DNA of 64,000 nt from Streptomyces uncialis (GTDB taxonomy: Bacteria > Actinomycetota > Actinomycetes > Streptomycetales > Streptomycetaceae). The position numbers and the translations under genes are program-made. Location of the stretch: the NCBI RefSeq assembly GCF_001905345.1, contig NZ_LFBV01000002.1, forward strand, positions 62,001 through 126,000. The letters are read 5' to 3'. How positions within the stretch are numbered: the first letter of the stretch is position 1; each line of letters starts with the position of its first letter. Below are positions 24,587 through 33,604 of this stretch, in pieces. A model generated the notes under the pieces. That model saw only the letters and a program-made list of their open reading frames with translations, was not told where the DNA came from and did not search any database.

Positions 24587-25933
24587 TCAGCTCGCACAGC
24601 CCGGCGGCTGTCCTGTTGTGCGCAGGGTGGCCTGCCGCAGGAGCGACTGGACGGAGGTCCTGTCGCGGTGGGGGGCCAGTGTGGTGCGCATGGTGGTGAC
24701 GGCTCTGTCGATGCTCCGTGACCGGGTGAGGGTGCTCTGTTTGAGGAAGCGCGACCAGGTGTCGCACGCACGGTCCAGGTGGCCTTCCTGGGCCTGTAGT
24801 TCGGCTGCCCGGGCGAGGGCGTTGGCGCGCGGTGCGGTCATCTCGGGCGGGCAGAGCCGGGCGCATTCGCCCAGGGCTGCGATCGCACGTGTCCGGTCGT
24901 CCAGGTGCCAGGCGACGGTGGCGCGGTGGAAGGCGAGCTGGGCGAGGAGAACGCGGGTATGTGCGTGGGGTGCGGTGGTCCCGGCTGCCGCTGAGGCAAG
25001 TTCCTGGGCTGTCCGCAGGCTTGTGCGGGCCGCGACGCTGTCGTGGAGGGCGGCGAACGCGGCCGCGAGCTGTCCGTGGAGAAGGGGGGTGTCGGCTGAG
25101 GTGCCGTGGCCCTGTTCCACCGCGGCGAGGGCCAGGTCCAGGGCGGCGGTGTGGTGGCCGAGACGGCCCGCCTGCATGCTCAGGGTGCGCAGCACGGAGG
25201 CGAGGCTGTGCCGGTCGCCGGCCTCGTCCGCGAAGGCCGCACTCAGACGGTAGAACTCCATGGCTGTTCCGTGGAGTTCGTCGTCGACGTGGACCGTGCC
25301 GCACAGGCTGGTGAGTGACGCCGCGGATGCGAGGAGCTCCTGGTAGAGGGCGGGCCGGGTCCGCATGCGGAAGGAGGGGCAGAGCGTCGTGGCGAGGAAT
25401 GCGGTCAGTGGCGCGCGGACCGTCTGTGCTCCCAGGACGTGGCTGGTGCGGGTGAACAGGACTGTCAGGTCCCGGAGTCCCCGCAGGTGCGCGGAGGGCA
25501 TGGGGAGGCTGCCCCGGGGCGGAGCCTTCGGGCCCTGGTACCTGCCCGATCCTGCCGCTCGGGGGATGCCCGTCAGGCTGCTGACGGAGTAGACGAGTGT
25601 CCGGCGGTCGCCCTGGCCTGCCAGTGTCCGCAGCGTGTCCGCGGTGCGGGGTCGTTCCTCGGGGTCGGGGGTGCCGGCTCCCGTGAAGCCGGCTTGGGCC
25701 GCGGTCAGGGGCCGGCCCAGTCTCCGGCTCAGTGCCTCCGCCACCAGTTGCGGTCCGGTACCACGCGGCACGCCTCCGGCGAGCCACTGCGCGACCGAGG
25801 GCCTGTCGTAGCGCAGATCCAGCCCTGTCTCCCGGCCCACCGTGTTCACCGCGCGTGCGAGGTCGGCGCCGCTCCAGCCGCTTTCGGTGAGAAGCGACCG
25901 CAGTGCCGCGTTGGGAGAACGCCCTGTGGCCAT
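24587..25933 (-). CDS. XRE-type HTH regulator with tetratricopeptide-like repeats
   Basis: 448 residues from ATG 25933, which has GGGAGA about six bases upstream; the reading frame stays open to 26248 but that extension is low-complexity and unlike a protein. Residues about 8-75 (ALRSLLTESGWSGADLARAV ... SVAQWLAGGVPRGTGPQLVA) look like a Cro/C1 helix-turn-helix. The rest is alpha-helical and alanine-rich, with TPR-like pairs (TALDLALAAVEQGH, AIAALGECARLCPP). This architecture is common among Streptomyces regulators. It is divergent from the sulfur/KAS III operon, so it is the best candidate to control that operon. Ligand and operator are not visible. Confidence 0.8.
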   Translation of the reverse strand: MATGRSPNAALRSLLTESGWSGADLARAVNTVGRETGLDLRYDRPSVAQWLAGGVPRGTGPQLVAEALSRRLGRPLTAAQAGFTGAGTPDPEERPRTADTLRTLAGQGDRRTLVYSVSSLTGIPRAAGSGRYQGPKAPPRGSLPMPSAHLRGLRDLTVLFTRTSHVLGAQTVRAPLTAFLATTLCPSFRMRTRPALYQELLASAASLTSLCGTVHVDDELHGTAMEFYRLSAAFADEAGDRHSLASVLRTLSMQAGRLGHHTAALDLALAAVEQGHGTSADTPLLHGQLAAAFAALHDSVAARTSLRTAQELASAAAGTTAPHAHTRVLLAQLAFHRATVAWHLDDRTRAIAALGECARLCPPEMTAPRANALARAAELQAQEGHLDRACDTWSRFLKQSTLTRSRSIDRAVTTMRTTLAPHRDRTSVQSLLRQATLRTTGQPPGCAS

Positions 25934-26405
25934 CAAGTCTCCCGATTCCGACGGAACTTGCTGTCTGTCCACGCCGTGACGTGCCTGGTCCGCGTAAGCG
26001 CGGGGCACTGTCCTGCGCCGAATGAAAGCAGGCCGTCCGGGGCGGCGGCAAGGGATGCCACGCGAGGTCATATGGGTGAGCGGAGCGCATGCGTGCGCGG
26101 GATGCGAACGGCCCGCCGGACCGGGCGCGGCCCCGTCCTCTGCTTGTTCCGTGCGGGCGGCAGTGACCGTCCGCAGGTCCGCCGGGTGGGAGACGAACAG
26201 CCCCGCCCCATGCGGTCGCGGGGCGGGCGTCCTCGGGGCAGCAGGCATCCCGGTTTCTTAACGTCTGCAGAAGCTGAACAGAACCGGACATCCGTGGACT
26301 TGTGACGCTGCCGGTGCGGGTCGACGGTGGTGCGAGGGCCCGGCCCGGGCGCATCCCGTCACCGGGGCGCGCGACAGGTGGGAAGAGTTCGTTCTGAAAG
26401 GCGCC
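25934..26405. promoter_or_regulatory. 472 bp divergent intergenic region
   Basis: No convincing gene on either strand. It must carry the promoters of the regulator (minus) and the fusion-gene operon (plus). A hairpin CCCGCCCC / GGGGCGGG with a 10-base loop sits at 26202-26227 and could act as terminator or attenuator. A less GC-rich patch at 26250-26310 contains TTCTTAACG and TTGTGACG and is a plausible promoter location. Confidence 0.45.
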
Positions 26406-28919
26406 ATGAACATGAACAGTGCGGATCCGTCGTGCAGCTGCGCCGCGCACCGGGCCGTCTCGGTCGCCCCGCTCGCGGCATCTGTGGAAGGTGTCCTGGA
26501 CGCGGCGGCCGTGCGCGGCGACTTCCCCATCCTCCGGCGGACCGTCAACGGGGGTATGCCCCTGGTCTACCTGGACAGCGCGGCCACCTCCCAGAAGCCG
26601 CAGAGCGTCCTCGACGCGGAGACGGACTACTACCGGCTGCACAACGCCAACGTCCACCGCAGCCACCACGAACTCGCCCGGGAGGCCACCGCTCTCCTGG
26701 AATCGGCCCGGATCCGGATCGCCGCCTTCGTCGGCGGGCGGGCCGAGGACATCGTGGTGACGAAGAACGCCTCCGAGGCGCTGAACCTGGTCGCCTACTC
26801 CCTGATGAACGCCTCGCACGCCCCCCGCGCGCTGCGCTCCCATGCGCTGGGCCCGGGTGACAGCGTGGTCATCACCGAGATGGAACATCACTCGAACCTG
26901 ATGCCATGGCAGCAGCTGTGCCGCCATACGGGAGCCGAGCTGAGGTGGCTGAGCATCACCGCCGAGGGGCGGCTCGACCTGGACGGGCTGGAGAAGACGG
27001 TCGACAGCAGTACCCGGGTGCTGGCCTTCACCCACCAGTCCAACGTGTACGGCACCATCAACCCCGTCCCGGCGCTGGTCCGGCGGGCCCGGGAGGTCGG
27101 TGCGCTCACCGTGCTCGATGCCTGCCAGTCGGTCCCGCACATGCCGGTGGACGTCAGCGGTCTCGGCGTGGACTTTCTCGCGTTCTCCGGGCACAAGATG
27201 TGCGGGCCGACCGGTATCGGCGTGCTGTGGGGCCGGTCCGGTCTGCTCGGTGAGCTGCCACCGTTCCTCACCGGCGGGGACATGAACGAGTCGGTGTCGA
27301 TGACCGGCGCCGAGTACGCCGAACCCCCGCACCGCTTCGAGGCAGGCACACCGGTGATCGCCCAGACCATCGGCCTGGCCGCGGCCTGTTCCTACCTCGA
27401 CGGGCTGGGTCGCGCCCGGCTGGCGTCCCACCACGAGCGGCTCACCGCACGGGCCTTGGACCAGCTGAGCGGGGTGAGGGGCGTGCGGATCGTCGGCCCG
27501 GCCGACGCGGCGGACCGCGGGCCCGCCGTCTCGTTCGCCGTCCGGGACCTCGATCCCGACGCCGTCGGTGAGCACCTCGACCGGCGGGGCATCGCGATCC
27601 GGGTCGGTCATCTGTGCGCCCGCCCGGCCTGTGTCCGGTTCGGTCTGCCCGCCACCACGCGGGCCTCGTTCTACGCCTACAACACCGACAGTGATGTGGA
27701 CGTGTTCACCGAGGCGCTGGCCGAACTCGCCGAGCCTCGTTCCGTGGCACCCGGGGCCGCGTCGGCCGCAACCGCCGCGCCGCCGCGTGATCCCGTCGCG
27801 ACCGTTGCCCCCGGGGACCGGCCGGACACGACCCGCCGGGAACCGGCGCCGACTCGCGACGGGGACGCGGCAGCGTTCATGGACACGGTGTTCGCGGACG
27901 CGGCCACCGCGGCCACCGGACTGGCTGTCTCCCTGGGCGACCGGCTCGGGCTGTACCGCGCCATGGCGGGCGCCGGACCGCTCACCCCCGCGGAGCTTGC
28001 CGCGCGGTCCCGCACGCAGGAGCTCTACATCCGCGAGTGGCTGCACACCCAGGCAGGGTCAGGCTATGTCCGCACCGTGGCGGACGGTTCCGGGCCGCTG
28101 CGCTACGAGCTGCCCCCGGCCCACGCGGAGGTGCTGGCGGACTCCGGTGCCCCCACGGCCGCCGTCGGTATCTTCGCCGCCCTGCAGAGCCTCTACGGTG
28201 TCGAGGACCGGCTCGCCGAGTGCTTCCGCACCGGGGGTGGTGTGGACTGGGGCGAGTACCCGCCGCAGATGTTCCGGGCCGTCGCCCGTTTCTTCAGGCC
28301 CGCCTACCGCGCCAACATCGTCCAGCACTGGATTCCGGCGGTGGAGGGCCTCCCGGAGCGACTCACCGCGGGTGCCTGCGTCGCCGACATCGGCTGCGGG
28401 GTGGGCTACTCCACCCTTCTCATGTCCCGCGCCTACCCCCGGTCCGTCTTCCACGGCTACGACCCCCACCGTGAGTCCGTCGAACGGGCGCGTGTCATCG
28501 CCGAGGAGCAGGAACTGGACGACCGCACCCATTTCCATACCCTCTCCGCGGCCGACCTGGACGCCGAACGGCCCCGGGCCGACCTCGTGACCTTCTTCAA
28601 CTGCCTCCACGACATGGGTGACCCCGTGGCCGCGCTGCGCGGTGCGCGCCGCATCCTCAAGCCGGACGCCGTTCTGCTGCTCGTGGAACCCAACGCGGAA
28701 CCCGACCCCACCACCAACACCCACCCCACCGGAATGCTCTTCATGGCCCTGTCGGCCGCTCTGTGCCTGCCTGCCGCGGCGGCACAGAACGGACCCGCCG
28801 CCCTCGGCAACCACGCCGGCGAGGCAGCCCTGCGGGCCGTGGCCGGACAGGCCGGATTCACCGCGTGGAAGCGCGTCGCGGAAACACCGCGCAGCGCCGT
28901 CTACGCCGCAGGACTGTGA
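26406..28919 (+). CDS. SufS-type cysteine desulfurase fused to a SAM methyltransferase
   Basis: 837 residues. Residues 35-440 are a class V aminotransferase-fold cysteine desulfurase. MEHHSNLMPWQ carries the PLP-stacking His, FSGHKMCGPTGIG the Schiff-base Lys (264) and VGHLCARPAC the catalytic Cys (404). These match E. coli SufS closely. After an Ala/Pro-rich linker (about 440-490) comes a methyltransferase with a winged-helix head (LTPAELAARSRTQELYIREW) and SAM motif VADIGCGVGYS (about 660). The first half should produce a protein persulfide from cysteine; the second should methylate. The fusion suggests that sulfur is installed and capped as a methylthio group, but O-methylation is equally possible. 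ATG 26406 has AAAGG about four bases upstream. First gene of the plus-strand operon. Confidence 0.88.
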   Translation: MNMNSADPSCSCAAHRAVSVAPLAASVEGVLDAAAVRGDFPILRRTVNGGMPLVYLDSAATSQKPQSVLDAETDYYRLHNANVHRSHHELAREATALLESARIRIAAFVGGRAEDIVVTKNASEALNLVAYSLMNASHAPRALRSHALGPGDSVVITEMEHHSNLMPWQQLCRHTGAELRWLSITAEGRLDLDGLEKTVDSSTRVLAFTHQSNVYGTINPVPALVRRAREVGALTVLDACQSVPHMPVDVSGLGVDFLAFSGHKMCGPTGIGVLWGRSGLLGELPPFLTGGDMNESVSMTGAEYAEPPHRFEAGTPVIAQTIGLAAACSYLDGLGRARLASHHERLTARALDQLSGVRGVRIVGPADAADRGPAVSFAVRDLDPDAVGEHLDRRGIAIRVGHLCARPACVRFGLPATTRASFYAYNTDSDVDVFTEALAELAEPRSVAPGAASAATAAPPRDPVATVAPGDRPDTTRREPAPTRDGDAAAFMDTVFADAATAATGLAVSLGDRLGLYRAMAGAGPLTPAELAARSRTQELYIREWLHTQAGSGYVRTVADGSGPLRYELPPAHAEVLADSGAPTAAVGIFAALQSLYGVEDRLAECFRTGGGVDWGEYPPQMFRAVARFFRPAYRANIVQHWIPAVEGLPERLTAGACVADIGCGVGYSTLLMSRAYPRSVFHGYDPHRESVERARVIAEEQELDDRTHFHTLSAADLDAERPRADLVTFFNCLHDMGDPVAALRGARRILKPDAVLLLVEPNAEPDPTTNTHPTGMLFMALSAALCLPAAAAQNGPAALGNHAGEAALRAVAGQAGFTAWKRVAETPRSAVYAAGL

Positions 28920-29054
28920 CCGCACCCGCTCTCCCGGGCCCGGGCCGCCGCGGGCATCGGGGTCCGCCGGCGCCGCGTAGCTCCCGGGCGCGTGCTCCCG
29001 GACACGGACACAGCGCCCGCACCTATCAGCCCGATCCACACGCCGGGAGGCCCG

Positions 29055-29897
29055 ATGAGCAAGGACCTGGACAGTTTCGACACCAAGGCCACCTACAGCG
29101 ACGCCTCCCTCGACTACGCGACCGCCGCCGAGGAGTTCTGGGGTTTCGTCTCCGACGACACCGCCGACCTGATCGGGCCGCGGCCCGGCCAGCGGGTGCT
29201 GGACCTGTGCTGCGGGCCGGGGCCGATGACGATCCGCAGCGCGGAACGGGTCGGGGCGCACGGTTATGTCGAGGCCGTAGACATCCTGCCCGAGATGCGC
29301 GCCATCACCCGGGACCGCGCCCGGGAACGGGGACTGGACCAGGTCACGGTGCGCCATGGCGACATCGACGAGCTGCCGCCCGGCGACGCGTCCTTCGACG
29401 TCGTGAACTGTTCCCTCGGTCTCTACTTCGCCAAGGACATGGCCCGCTCCCTCGCGTCGTTCTGGTCCTATGTGCGCCCCGGCGGAACGCTCGCGGTCAC
29501 CACGATCGGCCGCAGACTCTTCGAACCGGTCCTGCCCGTCTTCTTCGCCGCATGCCGGGCGGAACAGCCGGGGATGGGCACCTACCTGCCGTGGGTGCGC
29601 ACGGAGGACCCGGACGTCCTGCGCGCACTGGCCGCCGAGGCACGGCTGACAGGCGTTCATGTGAGTACCCGTGACACGCCCATGCCGCTGCCCTCCCCCG
29701 GGGCATGGTGGCCGATCGTGCACGGCAGCGGCCTGCGGAGGCTGGAGACCGAGCTGGACCCCGGCGCCCAGGACCGCGTCAGACGCACCTGCGAGGAGTG
29801 GATCACCGCACACCGCATCACACAGCTCAACGTCGGAACCGTCCGTCTGATCGCCACCCGCGGCCGGGACGGCGTGCCGTACACCGTCCCGGCCTGA
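29055..29897 (+). CDS. Class I SAM-dependent methyltransferase
   Basis: 280 residues. Motif I is VLDLCCGPGPMTIRSAERVG (about 48-67), the acidic ribose-binding residue is in EAVDILPEMR, and later motifs are DVVNCSLGLYFAKD and VRPGGTLAVTT. It belongs to the UbiE/Methyltransf_11 type, acting on small molecules. ATG 29055 is chosen over upstream starts because GGGAGG lies a few bases before it. With the fused methyltransferase just upstream, the pathway has two methylation activities. The acceptor is unknown. Confidence 0.85.
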   Translation: MSKDLDSFDTKATYSDASLDYATAAEEFWGFVSDDTADLIGPRPGQRVLDLCCGPGPMTIRSAERVGAHGYVEAVDILPEMRAITRDRARERGLDQVTVRHGDIDELPPGDASFDVVNCSLGLYFAKDMARSLASFWSYVRPGGTLAVTTIGRRLFEPVLPVFFAACRAEQPGMGTYLPWVRTEDPDVLRALAAEARLTGVHVSTRDTPMPLPSPGAWWPIVHGSGLRRLETELDPGAQDRVRRTCEEWITAHRITQLNVGTVRLIATRGRDGVPYTVPA

Positions 29898-29921
29898 CCC
29901 CCGCAGAGAACGGAGATACCC

Positions 29922-30197
29922 GTGAGCAGCAGAAGCGAAGTAGAGGCCACCGCCCTCAGGACCATCGCCGAGATCCTGGAGGAGGACGGGCAGCACGCCC
30001 CACAGGTTTCCGGAGCGAGCACCCTGGACGGGCTGGGCGTCACCTCCCTGGTCCTCGCGCGGGTGGTCATCGATCTGGAGGACCAGCTCGGCGTGGACCC
30101 CTTCAGGGGAGGACTCGCTGGGGACTCCCCCCTGCGGACGGTCGACGACCTGATAGACGCCTACACCGGCGCCCTGACGGAGGCCGGTGCGCAGTGA
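29922..30197 (+). CDS. Acyl carrier protein
   Basis: 91 residues from GTG 29922, preceded by GAACGGAGA. The phosphopantetheine site reads LGVTSLVLARVV, so the usual Asp before Ser is Thr (TSL instead of DSL). Helix II continues normally (VVIDLEDQLGVDPF). It should carry an acyl or aminoacyl intermediate for the operon. Its stop overlaps the GTG of the SGNH gene (GTGA), giving translational coupling. A second, canonical ACP lies at 37800. Confidence 0.85.
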   Translation: MSSRSEVEATALRTIAEILEEDGQHAPQVSGASTLDGLGVTSLVLARVVIDLEDQLGVDPFRGGLAGDSPLRTVDDLIDAYTGALTEAGAQ

Positions 30198-31240
30198 AAC
30201 TCCAGCGCTACGCCCTGACACCCCAGATGAGGCAGTACGACGACTTCGACAACCGCGGCCACACGCGCTACCTGCCGTACCAGATGTACTTCAACCACGC
30301 GGACTACCGCTCGGACGTCCTGAACACCGACCGGTTCGGGTTCCGTTACACCCACGGGCCCGGCGGTCGCCGGGCCGCGCTCGACGGGGCGGCGGAGCAG
30401 GGACCGGTGAATCTGTTCGTCGGCAGCTCCGTGGCCCTCGGTATCGGCGCCACCAGCGACGCCACGACCATCCCGTCCCTCCTGTGGTCCCGCTACGCGT
30501 CGTCGGTTCCCTGGCTCAACTTCAGCGGCCGGAGCTACAACTCCGCCCAGGAACTGATCATGATGCTGCTCTACCGGCATCTGCTGCCCGGCGTCGAGGA
30601 GATCGTCATCCTCTCCGGGGTGAACAACCTGCTCCTCGCCCGGCTGCCGGCCGAACTCCAGGGTGACCACGGAGCGTTCTTCTACTGCAACGAGTACTAC
30701 GAGCTCATGGAGCAGCTGCGGGCCCGGCACCGCAGGCCCGGCCGCCGGCTGTGGGGCCGGACCGGGCCCGCCCCGGGCCCGTCCGGCCTGCCGTCCCGGA
30801 GTGATCCCGTCCATGATCTCGACGAGCTGATCAGCCGTGCCACCGGTCTCACCGCACGGCATCTGGACGGATGGCGCCGGCTCGCCGCGGCCACCGGTGC
30901 GCGCGTGTCGTTCGTACTCACTCCGCTGGCCCCCTGGATCCGCAGGCAGCCCGCCCGGCAGGAAGCCGTCCTGTTCACCGAACTCGACAAGCTGTCCCAC
31001 CTCGGTGTCCCGCTGGACGAGATGTTCGGCGAGATCGGCACACAGGACGCCGGGCGCCGGTACGCCCAGGCCCTTCGTGAGACCTGCGAGAAACAGGATG
31101 TGCGGTTCCTGGAGATCGCCCCGCTCATCGCGCGGGCGGCAGCCCCCGAGGACTGGCTCTTCGTCGACCGCGGCCACTTCACCGACCTGGGCAGCGACAT
31201 CTTCGCCCGTCTGCTGGCGGAAGAGCTCTCCCTTACCTGA
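30194..31240 (+). CDS. SGNH/GDSL-family hydrolase-like protein
   Basis: 348 residues from GTG 30194, overlapping the ACP stop. Block I is FVGSSVALGIG (nucleophile Ser about 78), block II GRSYNSAQE, block III ILSGVNNLLL and block V VDRGHFTDLG (Asp/His dyad about 323-327). These are the four SGNH blocks, although GDS is GSS and GxND is GVNN. No signal peptide is seen, so it is probably cytoplasmic. Proteins of this kind recur beside carbamoyltransferase, SxtJ-like and DUF5989-like genes, and the same set is found here. It may be an esterase or acyltransferase in tailoring. The substrate is unknown. Confidence 0.78.
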   Translation: MKLQRYALTPQMRQYDDFDNRGHTRYLPYQMYFNHADYRSDVLNTDRFGFRYTHGPGGRRAALDGAAEQGPVNLFVGSSVALGIGATSDATTIPSLLWSRYASSVPWLNFSGRSYNSAQELIMMLLYRHLLPGVEEIVILSGVNNLLLARLPAELQGDHGAFFYCNEYYELMEQLRARHRRPGRRLWGRTGPAPGPSGLPSRSDPVHDLDELISRATGLTARHLDGWRRLAAATGARVSFVLTPLAPWIRRQPARQEAVLFTELDKLSHLGVPLDEMFGEIGTQDAGRRYAQALRETCEKQDVRFLEIAPLIARAAAPEDWLFVDRGHFTDLGSDIFARLLAEELSLT

Positions 31241-31253
31241 AAAGGAGCACCCC

Positions 31254-31340
31254 GTGCGGTTCATCCGGAAGGTGATAGCGCGATGGCGCCGGCGCAAGGC
31301 CCGGCGCGGGAACGACAACTCGATCTACCCGATGTTCTGA
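31254..31340 (+). CDS. 28-residue basic peptide (DUF5989-like remnant or peptide substrate)
   Basis: GTG 31254 has AAAGGAG six bases upstream, an excellent ribosome site, 13 bases after the SGNH stop. The product starts VRFIRKVIARWRRRKARR and ends NDNSIYPMF. The start (RFIRKV...RRRK) and the end (IYPMF) recall the two ends of DUF5989 proteins, which sit beside carbamoyltransferases and end in a similar FIYTLF tail, but the membrane helix between is absent. It may therefore be a trimmed DUF5989/SxtK-type accessory peptide. Alternatively, a basic leader with a short C-terminal core could be a substrate peptide for the downstream iron enzyme. Expression looks real; function is open. Confidence 0.6.
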   Translation: MRFIRKVIARWRRRKARRGNDNSIYPMF

Positions 31341-31405
31341 TGACGCCGGCACTCGGCGGGCCCACAGCCGGGACCGGTCAGTACCACAGCGAGGAGGACG
31401 ACAGG

Positions 31406-33604
31406 ATGCCCGTATCCACGGCGGAGACAGCGACAGCGGACGGGACGGCCTGCCGGACGCTCTACCGACGGGCCGCCGACCCGGAGGGAGTGCCCCCGGG
31501 AGCCGACTGGGTGGCGCGGACGCGCGCCGAACTGGACGGTGCCGCCGGATGGGACGGCGGCAGCGGCCCGCCGGACAGCGGCGGCGCCGGCCTGGACGGC
31601 CTGCGGGGCCTCGTCGGCACCTGGGCGGAGGAGGAGCGCGACCGGTACCGCGTCCTGTGCGACGGGAGCGGCGAGACGGCCGGTGTCCTGGCCGCGCGGG
31701 CCGCGCTGGCCTGCGCCCCGTTCGCCGCCCACGACGGTGCCTGGCTGCAATGGATGAGCGCAGCGGGAAACGCGGACGGGACGGCGGCCCTGCGGCTCCT
31801 CGCGCTGTACGCGTCGGACGTGGGAGTCGGCGGCGCCCGCGCGTCCCGGGGTGACACCTACGTGGCCTCGCTGCGTGCGGCCGGCCTCGCCCAGTACGCG
31901 GAGCCCGCCGCACGCCTCGCACTGGACGGCAGGATCGCCGACCGCGACTTCTATCTCCCCGCGCTGCTGCTCGCCATGAGCCGTCTGCCGGACGAGTTCC
32001 GGCCCGAGATCCTCGGAGCGGACCTGTGCCTGACCGCGGTCGGCGCGGTTCCCCCGCTGGTGGCGGCCGCCCCGCTGCTGCCGCCCGGCGGCCGGAGCGG
32101 ACCGGGTCCCGGCCGGGACCCGGTCCGCTCCGAGCACCGCTGGAACACCGTGCGCGCCTGTCTGTCTCCCCGCGGTGACGACAACCGCCGTGCCGTCACG
32201 GGCTTCGTCTGGGCTTGGCAGGCCCTGCGACGGTGGAGCGGCGACCTGCACGGCGACCTGCGGTGCGCGCGCGATCCGGCGTACGGGATGGCCGAACTGC
32301 TCCGGGCGCGGGCCAGGGAGGGAGCTGTCTATCACGACCGGTTCCTGCTCGCCGGACGTCCGGTGTCCGCGTGGCTGGAGGAATGCCGCGCCGACCCGGC
32401 CGGATTCCTGGAGGTCCTGGCGGCGAGCACGCTGGTGCGGCCGGGCCGGTCGCGGGAGAGCCGCCTGGTCAACGGGCTGGTGCTCCAGCGCGGGCCGATG
32501 TTCCGCGTGTTCTCCCCGGAAGACCTGACGGTCATACGCCGCTGGATCGACTCACTGCCGAGGGAACCCGGCGCGCCACCCGCCGGACCGGCGCGACCAC
32601 GCGCCTCCTACCCCGTCCCGCAGGAGACCCCGTGCCACCTCCCGTCACGCCGGACCCCGGGACGCCGGTCCCCGGACTCCGGCGGCCCGTCGGATCTGCG
32701 GTCCGCCTACTTCCTCCTCCAGGGCCGCCCACGGACACCGGCCCTGCGCCGGTACACCCTCGACTATCTGCGGGGCTGGCTGGCACGGTCACGCCACGGG
32801 ATCGACCGTGACCCCCGTCCGCTGCTGCCCGCGGCCTGGCCGAGGAAGGGGCTGCGGCCCTGGCTGCTGGACCAGCACGACCGCCACGACCGGGAGCGGG
32901 CCACTGACGGCGCGCCCCTGCCGTCCCGCGGGGAGCTGATCGACGCCACCGTGCAGCTGGCACCCCTGACGCTGATCGACGGTGCCTGGTTGCAGGGCTT
33001 CACCGACTACGCCCTCGCGTCGTCCGAGCACGGCCGCTTCCTGTTCGAGACCTACTGGGACGAGCTCGGCAACGGCATGCCCAGCCTCAATCACCCCCTC
33101 ATCTACCGCCAGGTGCTCGCCGAGATGGGCGTCACGCTGCCGCCGACCGCATCCCGGGAGTTCGCGCGGTGGCCCGGCTTCCGCGAGGAGTCGTTCGCCC
33201 TGCCCGTCTACTGGCTGAGCATCGGCCGCTATCCACGGACCTGCCTGCCCGAAGTCCTCGGCCTCAACCTGGCCATGGAGCTCTCCGGAGTCGGCGGCGG
33301 GTACCGCCGCGCCCACACCGCCCTGAAGGAACACGGCTTCAGCACCCGGTTCGTCGACATCCACAACACCATCGACAACGTGGCCACCGGCCACGCCGCA
33401 TGGGCCGCCGACGCGGTGGACGCCTACATGGCATCCGCGCTCCAGACCCGCGGCCCCCAGGCCCAGTCGGCCGACTGGCAGCGGGTGCGTGCCGGGTTCC
33501 GCTCCCTCGATCCCCCGGGCGGGTTCCGGGCGCGCCGGGCGGGCCACCGGGCCCGCCGTTCGCCGCGCGGCCGTGCCCGCGGCTGGGAGGAGGCGGAGGC
33601 ATGA
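31406..33604 (+). CDS. Tandem heme-oxygenase-like (non-heme iron) redox enzyme
   Basis: 732 residues from ATG 31406, with GAGGAGG eight bases upstream. The C-terminal half (about 440-690) looks like the iron-containing redox enzyme family (PF14518 type): LIDGAWLQGF, FETYWDELGNG, LNLAMELSG and HNTIDNVATGH supply Glu, His and Asp ligand candidates. The N-terminal half repeats the start of this fold (AHDGAWLQW near residue 108 against LIDGAWLQGF near 523) but lacks the His/Asp cluster, so it is probably a degenerate copy with a structural role. Family members carry out O2-dependent N-oxygenation, C-C cleavage or desaturation. A Pro/Arg-rich linker joins the halves. ATGA couples it to the carbamoyltransferase. 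Confidence 0.75.
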   Translation: MPVSTAETATADGTACRTLYRRAADPEGVPPGADWVARTRAELDGAAGWDGGSGPPDSGGAGLDGLRGLVGTWAEEERDRYRVLCDGSGETAGVLAARAALACAPFAAHDGAWLQWMSAAGNADGTAALRLLALYASDVGVGGARASRGDTYVASLRAAGLAQYAEPAARLALDGRIADRDFYLPALLLAMSRLPDEFRPEILGADLCLTAVGAVPPLVAAAPLLPPGGRSGPGPGRDPVRSEHRWNTVRACLSPRGDDNRRAVTGFVWAWQALRRWSGDLHGDLRCARDPAYGMAELLRARAREGAVYHDRFLLAGRPVSAWLEECRADPAGFLEVLAASTLVRPGRSRESRLVNGLVLQRGPMFRVFSPEDLTVIRRWIDSLPREPGAPPAGPARPRASYPVPQETPCHLPSRRTPGRRSPDSGGPSDLRSAYFLLQGRPRTPALRRYTLDYLRGWLARSRHGIDRDPRPLLPAAWPRKGLRPWLLDQHDRHDRERATDGAPLPSRGELIDATVQLAPLTLIDGAWLQGFTDYALASSEHGRFLFETYWDELGNGMPSLNHPLIYRQVLAEMGVTLPPTASREFARWPGFREESFALPVYWLSIGRYPRTCLPEVLGLNLAMELSGVGGGYRRAHTALKEHGFSTRFVDIHNTIDNVATGHAAWAADAVDAYMASALQTRGPQAQSADWQRVRAGFRSLDPPGGFRARRAGHRARRSPRGRARGWEEAEA

